Source: Mucilaginibacter pineti (GTDB taxonomy: Bacteria > Bacteroidota > Bacteroidia > Sphingobacteriales > Sphingobacteriaceae). Taken from it: 64,000 nt of DNA. The stretch lies in NCBI RefSeq assembly GCF_900101875.1, contig NZ_FNAI01000007.1:280871-344870 (forward strand), in the 5' to 3' direction. The notes beneath the pieces were generated by a model, which was given only the letters and a program-made list of their open reading frames with translations, did not search any database and was not told the origin of the DNA. Positions 36,873-44,615 of the stretch are shown one piece after another. Each line of letters begins with the position of its first letter. Position 1 is the stretch's first letter. The position numbers and the translations under genes are program-made.

Positions 36873-38741
36873 TTACCAGCCGTAATTTTGTATCAAATCA
36901 GGATCGATATTTATTTCTGTTTGCGGTATCGGCATCAAATAATGCCTATCTAAAAATACGCGTTGCTGGTCAACAACTACTTTATAAAAGACTGCTACAC
37001 CGGCTTCCTCACTGTTCGGATCCAAACCTGTAGAACTAAGTTCGGCAGGTGTAGGTCTGGCATTTAAGCCATGCATATCGCCGTTATCGGTTGTTTTTGC
37101 GATCATCCAGCGGCGCACATCCCAAAAACGTTGGTTCTCAAAGGCAAACTCCACGCGTTTTTCATTCTGAATCCTTTTTCGCATACCTTCCTTTGTATTA
37201 TCGGCCGCTATTATGGGTAATCCCGGCATCGATACTCGGTTCCTCACCGCATTCACCGCGTTGTATACATCGCTGGTAGGTGCCGATAAATATTCATTCA
37301 TAGCTTCTGCATATATCAAATAAATTTCAGCCAACCGTATTAACGGGAAATTTCTGTTGGCATTACCGCCTCCCTTTAAATTAACAGTAGGATCAGCCCA
37401 TTTTCTCCAGTTGTAACCAGTTTCACAATTTGTTCCGGGTTTAGGCCAGCCATCACAGGCACCGCCATTGTTTCCAAACCAGGCAAATTTGAGTGGCCTT
37501 GAGTTATTGGCATAATTCCATACACCATACTGAAAGAAAATGGTAGCGTAAAAACGGGGATCCCTGTTTTTATAGGTATTGGAGATATTGGAAACGGAGG
37601 TGTTGGCAACGCCATCCCACAAGGTGCCGTTCCAGAAACCGGTGGTTTGATAGCCCGATTGCTGGTCTGTAATAGGACGGCCATTGTTCATTTCATAAGC
37701 ATCTACCAGATCTTGAAATACACTCATTTTGCCATTGCCGTTAACCGCTTTGGAATCTCGCCCGTTTGGCATAAAAGTACCTTCAAAATCACGGTTACCA
37801 CCGATGATCAACGGCAGAATTGTTTCATCATAATTCCTTGTAAAAAATAACTGGGCATAATTATCAACCGGATTTGAATGATTGGGATTAGATAACGAAT
37901 ATGTATTCAGGTCTAATACCGCCTTGGCGGCATTTGCCGCCAGCAACCATTTGTTATTATCATAAGTTTGTGAAAATAACTGGGTGCCATCGGCATTTTT
38001 AATGCTGGCGTACATGGTATTGCCATTAAATAAAGGACTGGCAGCATATAACAAGGTACGTGCTTTCAACGCTAATGCCGCGCCTTTGGTGATACGCCCA
38101 TAATCGCTGGAACCACTGGCGTAAGATAAGGGAAGTATCGTTGCTATCTCATCACATTCTGAGGTGATATATTTTACCACATCGTCAACAGAATTTCTTG
38201 TAATTTTTGTTGCCGAAGGATCAGTGGTAGTTAGCGCTGTATTAATTAACGGTACAGCTCCATACCTTCTGAATAGTTCAAAGTATTGATTGGCTCTCAG
38301 AAACCTCGCCTCGGCTTTGTACAGCGGGATTCGGGGCTGGTAATAATCAAGCCGGGAAGCCGGAAGGGGTGTTTGATCAATATTTGCCAGGAAAATATTT
38401 GCTGAACGAATGTATTGGTAAGCCCCGGTCCAAATATCAAGGGCGTTATTGGTTGCATTCCATGCACCCGAATTAAAAGCTAACTCCGGCACATTTTCCC
38501 AATGATTTTTACATTCGTCTGTGCAGGCCCCTAAAACGGTTCCGCCACCGTGTATAAACTGTACATCGCCACTGTTTAATGAAGCATATAAGTGTGCCCA
38601 TGCACTTTCAGCATTTTGGATATTACTAAATACTGCCTGCTGTGTAACAAGCTCTGTGGGTACTACATTGAGATATTTTTTACAAGATGCAGCCAATATG
38701 CAAGCGGCAAATATGAAATATATGTATTTATTCCTTTTCAT
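36873..38741 (-). CDS. SusD/RagB family glycan-binding lipoprotein (PUL4)
   Basis: 622 residues. Lipoprotein signal MKRNKYIYFIFAACILAASC with lipobox LAASC. Family features: KKYLNVVPTELVTQQAVFSN, AEARFLRANQYFELFRRYGA, NEKRVEFAFENQRFWDVRRW, and the end LMPIPQTEINIDPDLIQNYGW. Longer than the average SusD, with an extended middle (residues about 270-450). It lies 10 bases after SusC and is the last gene of its operon. Confidence 0.95.
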   Translation of the reverse strand: MKRNKYIYFIFAACILAASCKKYLNVVPTELVTQQAVFSNIQNAESAWAHLYASLNSGDVQFIHGGGTVLGACTDECKNHWENVPELAFNSGAWNATNNALDIWTGAYQYIRSANIFLANIDQTPLPASRLDYYQPRIPLYKAEARFLRANQYFELFRRYGAVPLINTALTTTDPSATKITRNSVDDVVKYITSECDEIATILPLSYASGSSDYGRITKGAALALKARTLLYAASPLFNGNTMYASIKNADGTQLFSQTYDNNKWLLAANAAKAVLDLNTYSLSNPNHSNPVDNYAQLFFTRNYDETILPLIIGGNRDFEGTFMPNGRDSKAVNGNGKMSVFQDLVDAYEMNNGRPITDQQSGYQTTGFWNGTLWDGVANTSVSNISNTYKNRDPRFYATIFFQYGVWNYANNSRPLKFAWFGNNGGACDGWPKPGTNCETGYNWRKWADPTVNLKGGGNANRNFPLIRLAEIYLIYAEAMNEYLSAPTSDVYNAVNAVRNRVSMPGLPIIAADNTKEGMRKRIQNEKRVEFAFENQRFWDVRRWMIAKTTDNGDMHGLNARPTPAELSSTGLDPNSEEAGVAVFYKVVVDQQRVFLDRHYLMPIPQTEINIDPDLIQNYGW

Positions 38742-38751
38742 GTCTGTTATG

Positions 38752-41700
38752 TTAAAATGTAAACCTTAAACCGGCATTGATTACCTTTTGCTGCGGGTAA
38801 GTCCCCGTGCCGTTGTTCCCTATTTCAGGATCAAAGTTGAAGTCTTTGAGTTTGCTATAGGTTAACAGGTTAATACCATTTACAAAAAAGCGTGCGTTAT
38901 CAATGCCTATTTGTTTCATCCATTTCTTAGGCAGGGTATAGCCAAGTTCAACCGTTTTTAAACGGATATAGTTGGACGAGTAGATCCAGAAGGTGGAAGC
39001 TTGCTGGTTGTTCACATTATCTGCAGATGAGATACGCGGAAACATGTAATTACCATCCGGGTTTGATGCCACCCAATGATCATTGGCTGCCTGTACCAGT
39101 GCACTGGCAAATCTGGAGAAGGGATAAATGCCTGGTCCTGAAAGTAATGTAGATCCTCCAAGACCGCCCTGGAACAGCACACTGATATCGAAATTGCTAT
39201 AATGATAGCCTAATGCAACACCAAATTGCGAAGTAGGATTGGCTACCTTACCTGGCAAATACCCGGCATCGAGGCTGTTGATAAGACCATCATTGTTCAG
39301 ATCCTTATATTTTATGTCCCCCGGCTTGGTAACGCCGAGGCTTGACTGAGATGGACTATTGTCTATATCTGCCTGGCTTTTAAATAAGCCCAAAGCTGTA
39401 TATCCGTATATTTCATTAATGCTTGTGCCTTTAAGTGCTTGCCATTCGCGCCCCGGGTAGTCTGGTTGTGCATAAAACAATATTTTGTTATGTGCATAGG
39501 CATAATTAATGGTGATGCTATAACCCTGGTTTTTGCTGATTTCCTTCCTGTGTGTAAGAGAAATTTCATAGCCTTGATTTTGCGTAATTCCCGCATTTAC
39601 AGTGGGTATTTGTGGTAGACCGATAAAGGCCGGGATCAACTGCGACGTCGCGAGTATATTGGTGCGGCGTTCTTTAAACACATCCGCAGTCAGGGAGATT
39701 ACTCCTCTCCATAAACTCAGATCAAGCCCAATGTTTAATTTCCGGGCCTTCTCCCAGGTTAAAAGCGTGTTGCCGGCCTGGCCTTCCAGGTATCCACCAT
39801 AACCATTGCCATTATTATTTAAACCAAAAGTATAACCACTGCCTTGTACCCAGGTACTTAGATACAGGAACCTGCTTGATCCTATTTTATCATTACCAAC
39901 AATACCATAAGAACCCCTCAGTTTAAGTTGATCTATAAAACTAAGCGATGGGTTATCCTTTATAAAACTTTCGTTAGATGCTATCCAGCCTGCAGAAATA
40001 GCGGGGAAGAACCCGAACCGGTGACCAGGCGCAAAGTTCTCCGATCCGTTATAACCGAAATTAAATTCAGCAAGGTACCGGTCATCATAAGCATAAGCTG
40101 CACGTCCTAAATATCCCTGATATTTATAGGGTAACCCATTTATGGCATTTCCTACCCCGCCGCCAACGGCATCAAAAAAGCTCGATTGGTTATAAATTGC
40201 CATGGCTTTAATGGAGTTTTTTCCAAAATCCCTGTCGTAGTTAATATAGGCTTCCAGTACAGTACGGCGTGAGCCGTTTGCATTTACATCGTAGCTTAAT
40301 GTGCCATTGCCGTTGTTTACGGTAACATAATGCCCGTTTGCAGCTAAATCTTCCACGGTATCGTCTACACCGGGGTTCAGTAAGTATTGATAAGTGGTAT
40401 TGGATAAACCCCTGTTTACGTTTCGGTAATTGTCGTTATCAAAAGACAATCTTACACGGGTGCTTAGTCCCTTGGTTACCCAGCCCAGGTCCCATTTGAA
40501 GCCTGCGGTAGACTGAAGTTCAGTTTCGAACCCCCTGTAGTAGCCTGATTGGGTCAGATCAACATAGGGCGACTGATTGGTATTCGGCACGCCGCCTGGT
40601 GTGCCATCCGGATTAGTTACCGGATAATACCAGGCCGGCGTTTGTTTCATGTCATTAAAAATCTGGGATGCGCTAACACCGGGATAATTCCGGTCGTAAA
40701 CTATTGCGCCCAGGCTCAATTCCATTGACAGATTTTTAGTAAGGTTTAGGTCTATATTCGAGCGAAAATTATACTTGTGGGTTAAGGCCTGTATATCGTA
40801 TTGGCTTACTGTATTTTCGTAATTATATAAGCCATTTTGCTGAAGGTAGGATAGGGAAATAAAATACTTTGCCTTATCGGTACCGCCAGAAACATTTAAA
40901 TTTCCCTGCGATAAGTAGGAAAATGGTTTTAATATGGTTTTTGTCCAATCTACGTTAGGGTACAGATACTGATAGGCAGGATGTGTCCTGTCGCGATATT
41001 TATTGATTAAAACATCCGAGTATGCACTGGTATCTGCAAAAAGACCATCATTTATCAAGCCTTCTTTATAAAGCTTCCGGCCGGTATAGGAGTCAACATA
41101 TTGCGGCAGCGAGGTAGGCGATTGCCAGCCATTTTGCGCAGTGGCGGATATACGCGATGCGCCGGCTTTTCCTCTTTTAGTGGTTACCAATATAACCCCG
41201 TTAGCGCCCTGGATCCCATAAATAGCGGTGGATGCAGCGTCTTTTAAAATACTTATGTTTTCAACTTCGTTGGCGTCTAAACCGCTAAAATCTCTTTGTA
41301 TCCCATCTACCAGGATCAATGGGTTCGAATTGTTTGTAGTACCAAAGCCCCTGATGTTCAAACTTGCCCCATCGGCGCCCGGCTCCCCACTATTTTGAAC
41401 GGTTAGCAAGCCGGGTAAGCGGCCTGCCAAAGCATTATTCAAATTGGCAACCGGGCTTTGCTGTAGCTCTTTGGTGCCGATAGCTGCTATTGCTCCTGTA
41501 ACGCGCTCCTTCTTTTGGGTTCCATAACCTACCACTACAATTTCCTGTAATGACGCTGATGGAGCTAACTGAATATTACCCAGGTCTTTTTCTGCCGAAA
41601 TCTCCTGAGTTATATATCCCACGAAGGAAATGATCAGTTTAGTATTATCCGGTATGTTTTTCAGGGTGAATTCACCGTTGTCGTTGGTTACAACGCCCAG

Positions 41701-42195
41701 GCCTGTTCCTTTAACTTTTACCGAAGCTCCGGGCAAGGGTTTCCCGGTTTCATCTACTACTACACCTTTAACATCAATATTTATTGCCGAGGCTTGCTCA
41801 TTTATAACAGACTCCGGTGTTGGTGGGGGAGCGGTAAGCCTCTTAATAACAATGGTTTTATCAGCAAAATTATATGAAAGCGACTGACCTTTTAAACACA
41901 GATCAAGAACATCTTTAAGGTTCGCATCTTTCACGTTAATAGATACCGGATGGCTGTTCGTGAGGAATTTATTTTTATAAAAAAAGGTATATCCGCTTTG
42001 CTTTTGGATTTCCTTAAATAGTTTTTCGAGTGATGCGTCGTTTTCTGACAAGGTTATTTTCTGGGCAAATACCTCCGCCTTAACCTGAATAGTAAAAACT
42101 ATCGTTAATAAAATGATAAGTTTCATTAGCAAAAATGATCTTCGATATAGAAACAGATATTCATAGATTTTTACACTACGTAAATAAATTTTCAT
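38752..42195 (-). CDS. SusC/RagA TonB-dependent transporter with STN domain (PUL4)
   Basis: 1147 residues. Signal peptide core LLMKLIILLTIVFTIQVKAE; STN domain (about 45-115: LEKLFKEIQKQSGYTFFYKN, NLKDVLDLCLKGQSLSY); carboxypeptidase-like domain (VKGVVVDETGKPLPGASVKV); plug (VVVGYGTQKKERVTGAIAAI, NIRGFGTTNNSNPLILVDGI); barrel ending AGLRFTF. The STN domain fits signalling to the FecR encoded upstream at 42446-43579. Imports the glycan product of this locus together with the SusD downstream. Confidence 0.95.
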   Translation of the reverse strand: MKIYLRSVKIYEYLFLYRRSFLLMKLIILLTIVFTIQVKAEVFAQKITLSENDASLEKLFKEIQKQSGYTFFYKNKFLTNSHPVSINVKDANLKDVLDLCLKGQSLSYNFADKTIVIKRLTAPPPTPESVINEQASAINIDVKGVVVDETGKPLPGASVKVKGTGLGVVTNDNGEFTLKNIPDNTKLIISFVGYITQEISAEKDLGNIQLAPSASLQEIVVVGYGTQKKERVTGAIAAIGTKELQQSPVANLNNALAGRLPGLLTVQNSGEPGADGASLNIRGFGTTNNSNPLILVDGIQRDFSGLDANEVENISILKDAASTAIYGIQGANGVILVTTKRGKAGASRISATAQNGWQSPTSLPQYVDSYTGRKLYKEGLINDGLFADTSAYSDVLINKYRDRTHPAYQYLYPNVDWTKTILKPFSYLSQGNLNVSGGTDKAKYFISLSYLQQNGLYNYENTVSQYDIQALTHKYNFRSNIDLNLTKNLSMELSLGAIVYDRNYPGVSASQIFNDMKQTPAWYYPVTNPDGTPGGVPNTNQSPYVDLTQSGYYRGFETELQSTAGFKWDLGWVTKGLSTRVRLSFDNDNYRNVNRGLSNTTYQYLLNPGVDDTVEDLAANGHYVTVNNGNGTLSYDVNANGSRRTVLEAYINYDRDFGKNSIKAMAIYNQSSFFDAVGGGVGNAINGLPYKYQGYLGRAAYAYDDRYLAEFNFGYNGSENFAPGHRFGFFPAISAGWIASNESFIKDNPSLSFIDQLKLRGSYGIVGNDKIGSSRFLYLSTWVQGSGYTFGLNNNGNGYGGYLEGQAGNTLLTWEKARKLNIGLDLSLWRGVISLTADVFKERRTNILATSQLIPAFIGLPQIPTVNAGITQNQGYEISLTHRKEISKNQGYSITINYAYAHNKILFYAQPDYPGREWQALKGTSINEIYGYTALGLFKSQADIDNSPSQSSLGVTKPGDIKYKDLNNDGLINSLDAGYLPGKVANPTSQFGVALGYHYSNFDISVLFQGGLGGSTLLSGPGIYPFSRFASALVQAANDHWVASNPDGNYMFPRISSADNVNNQQASTFWIYSSNYIRLKTVELGYTLPKKWMKQIGIDNARFFVNGINLLTYSKLKDFNFDPEIGNNGTGTYPQQKVINAGLRFTF

Positions 42196-42281
42196 AGTTT
42201 AGTTATGTTTTTGGTTTGATAATAGGTGAACTTGTAGGTTTTCTGAAATCTTGATCCAGGAACTTCTGCGCAAGCAGACAT

Positions 42282-42309
42282 TGCCGGTTGTGTTAGCGCA
42301 CCTCCGGCA
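42282..42309. promoter_or_regulatory. Hairpin between fecR and susC (PUL4)
   Basis: tgccgg (42282-42287) pairs with ccggca (42304-42309), 16-base loop. On the plus strand it is followed by six Ts, so as a terminator it would stop plus-strand (antisense) transcription; on the minus strand it is a plain stem-loop. Same position as the hairpins in PUL1 and PUL5. Confidence 0.5.
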
Positions 42310-42445
42310 TTTTTTATTGAATCAAAATGTGTTTGTCTTTTTATAAGTATTCTTTTTTCTTCATATTCATTTAGGATTTTGGTTAAAAATTGGTTGTTTT
42401 TTTTATAGGTAATAAATATTGGGGTTTATGTGGCCAGAACGCTTA

Positions 42446-43579
42446 TCATGGAGAAACGATAACCTTTCTCCCATCTACTTTTAAATTTATATCATTTAGT
42501 TTCAGGATTCTTATCACTTCGCTGATATCAGAATTCCTGGCAATTTCACCGCTGTAGGTATCATCTGTAACCTGACCCTGATAAACTACCTCTACATCGT
42601 ACCACCTGGCAATTTGCCGCATAATTTGTTTAAGATCCGCCTTTTTGAATAAGATGGAACCACGCTGCCAGGCAATGAAATCATTGCCGTCAACAGGTGT
42701 TTTAGAAAACTGATCATTTTTAAAAACCGCTTGTTCATTCGGCTTAATGGTTATAATGCTTTTATCGGGGGATAACGGATTGGCCTTGCTATATACCTTC
42801 ACCAACCCTTCGAGCAGGGTAGTTTTAACGGCATCTTCGTCCTGATAGGCATTAACATTGAAATGAGTTCCTAAAACTTGTACAACCTGCCCGTTACTTA
42901 TCACCTTAAACGGTTTTGCGGCATTATGGGCAACTTCAAAATAGGCTTCGCCGGTTAAATTTACAACCCGTTCTTTCCCGGTAAAATCAACTGGAAACTT
43001 TAATGATGTAGCCGCGTTTAACCAAACTTTTGTTCCGTCTGCTAATACCAATTCATACTTTCCTCCGCGCGGTGTAGTCATCACATTAAATATCTCAGTA
43101 GAATGGGGTTTTACTGAAGCCTCTCGTCTATAAGTAACAAAGCCGTTTTTATTCTTATCCACAGATACATTATTTTGAGTTAGCAATGTTCCGTTTTTTG
43201 AATCATCAAGCGCAATGTTTCGCCCGTTAGCCAGGGTAAGAATAGCCTTATTGCTGCCGGGCTTTATGCTGTTTGCAAGATCATGGCGCGTATTGTTTTT
43301 CAGCGTGTACAGCAATCCCCCCAGAAAGATCAATATGCACGCGGCGGCGGCCGACCAGTAAAATGGTCTGATCCTTTTTATTTTGGCCTTATCTAATCTC
43401 TTATGAAGATCATCCCTGAGCTTGTTTTCTATTATTTCCTCATCACCAAAAACAGGTAGCCAGGGAATATCTGACAAGTCGAAGCTGTCCCGATATTCTT
43501 CAAATAATTTTTGCTCCTCGGGGGTAGCCTTTCCCGAAGTACAACGTTCGTGCAATTTTTTAAGTTCCTTGTAGGTCAT
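42446..43579 (-). CDS. FecR-type anti-sigma factor (PUL4)
   Basis: About 377 residues from the ATG at 43579 (MTYKELKKLHERCTSGKATP). A TTG nine codons upstream is in frame, but it falls inside the block shared with the GH31 upstream region, which ends right at the ATG; this supports 43579. Features: sigma-binding N-terminus, transmembrane helix (FYWSAAAACILIFLGGLLYT), FecR domain (VMTTPRGGKYELVLADGTKV, VWLNAATSLKFPVDF, VVNLTGEAYFEV, LGTHFNV) and C-terminal AWQRGSILFKKADLKQIMRQ, IARWYDVEVVY. Partner of the divergent sigma at 43738. Confidence 0.93.
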   Translation of the reverse strand: MTYKELKKLHERCTSGKATPEEQKLFEEYRDSFDLSDIPWLPVFGDEEIIENKLRDDLHKRLDKAKIKRIRPFYWSAAAACILIFLGGLLYTLKNNTRHDLANSIKPGSNKAILTLANGRNIALDDSKNGTLLTQNNVSVDKNKNGFVTYRREASVKPHSTEIFNVMTTPRGGKYELVLADGTKVWLNAATSLKFPVDFTGKERVVNLTGEAYFEVAHNAAKPFKVISNGQVVQVLGTHFNVNAYQDEDAVKTTLLEGLVKVYSKANPLSPDKSIITIKPNEQAVFKNDQFSKTPVDGNDFIAWQRGSILFKKADLKQIMRQIARWYDVEVVYQGQVTDDTYSGEIARNSDISEVIRILKLNDINLKVDGRKVIVSP

Positions 43580-43582
43580 GGA

Positions 43583-43670
43583 TATAACTGGTATATATGT
43601 AGACAACTAATTAAACAAATACTCACATACTTTAAAAAAAAAATATTTGCTATGATCTGACATCTGATTA
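43583..43670 (-). promoter_or_regulatory. Putative ECF promoter of fecR-susC-susD (PUL4)
   Basis: An 85-90-base block directly upstream of fecR aligns with the block upstream of the GH31 gene (47197-47292). Read on the minus strand, conserved parts are AAGTrTGTGArTAT, then AGTTGTCT 11 bases on, then ACCAGTTATA before the ATG. The first two are candidates for -35 and -10 elements of the sigma factor at 43738-44346. Confidence 0.65.
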
Positions 43671-43737
43671 GTGAGCCACGAACAATAAAAATTATTGCTA
43701 ATTGTGTAATTAAATTTTACATTTAAGATCGATTTAA

Positions 43738-44346
43738 ATGACCAATTCTTTACCAACAGACGACGAATTATTTGCTGCAGTTAAGCTCGATGATAAAAAA
43801 GCTTTTAACTCGTTGTATGAGCGGCATTGGGCGGCGGTTTATAAAAAGACCTTTTTTTATTTACATGATACCGAGGCCTGCATGGGGATCGTGAATGATA
43901 TATTTGTTAATATATGGGAAAAAAGAGGATCCCTGAACATTATTACTTTTAAAAACTATCTGACCGCGGCCGCGCGTTACCGCGTTTATAATTTTATAAA
44001 AGCTAATAACACATCACGATTAACCTATGTTGAGGATTATGAAAGGCTTGCTAATTTAAGTGCTGTTTACAATGATGCCGAGAATAATTTCCAGGCGGTT
44101 GAATTAAACAATGACCTGGGGCTATTATTAGGGAAGTTACCTGCAAGGTGCAAGGAAATCTTTCTTTTAAGCAGGGTAAACAACTTAACTAATACAGAAA
44201 TTGCCCTTAAGTTATCCATCTCAAAAAGGACTGTCGAAAATCAAATCTCATTTGCATTAAAATATCTAAAGCCATATTTTAAGCATTATACCACTATAGT
44301 TTTTGTTGTAAAACTGATTTTTCAATATACAAAGTATCGTCCATAA
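43738..44346 (+). CDS. FecI-type ECF RNA polymerase sigma factor (PUL4)
   Basis: 202 residues. Region 2: AFNSLYERHWAAVYKKTFFY with GIVNDIFVNIWEKRGSL. Region 4: LPARCKEIFLLSRVNNLTNT with EIALKLSISKRTVENQISFA. It is divergent from fecR, whereas sigma, fecR and susC are co-directional in PUL1 and PUL5. It probably recognises the shared block upstream of fecR and GH31. A clear terminator follows at once. Confidence 0.93.
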   Translation: MTNSLPTDDELFAAVKLDDKKAFNSLYERHWAAVYKKTFFYLHDTEACMGIVNDIFVNIWEKRGSLNIITFKNYLTAAARYRVYNFIKANNTSRLTYVEDYERLANLSAVYNDAENNFQAVELNNDLGLLLGKLPARCKEIFLLSRVNNLTNTEIALKLSISKRTVENQISFALKYLKPYFKHYTTIVFVVKLIFQYTKYRP

Positions 44347-44347
44347 C

Positions 44348-44379
44348 AGAACGGTCCAATCAGATGATTGGACCGTTCT
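44348..44379 (+). terminator. Terminator of the PUL4 sigma gene
   Basis: Perfect 15-bp arms (44348-44362 and 44365-44379; agaacggtccaatca and its complement), starting two bases after the stop codon; a T-rich stretch follows (ctggttttc). Confidence 0.88.
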
Positions 44380-44414
44380 TGCTGGTTTTCTTAGAAGCTT
44401 TCTAAAAACGAAAG

Positions 44415-44552
44415 TTATTCATTGCCGTTGACTTTAGTGAACGGTAATAAAAGGCATTATTACGGGCTTTAGCCCAATTATCCAAGCGACATTTGGGCTA
44501 AAGCCCTGGTTTTTTACTCATTATTCCGTTGACTTTAGTCAACGGAATAATG
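44415..44552. repeat. Cluster of palindromic (REP-like) elements
   Basis: Three nested palindromes. The first (44415-44450) is an imperfect copy of the last: both contain ccgttgactttagt. The middle is a perfect 14-bp inverted repeat (gggctttagcccaa at 44464-44477, ttgggctaaagccc at 44493-44506). The last has perfect 15-bp arms (44519-44533, 44538-44552). The region lies between convergent genes and looks like an extragenic palindromic repeat cluster; it may also act as a terminator for GH31. Confidence 0.7.
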
Positions 44553-44615
44553 AATTTTATAGCATACTCAAATAGTTTAAATCAAATTTAGACAGCTTCT
44601 AAAATAGTTTGCTAA

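Noticed and set aside
42446..43606. TTG start at 43606 for the PUL4 FecR
   Set aside because: The bases upstream of the ATG at 43579 are conserved with the GH31 upstream region and are therefore untranslated.
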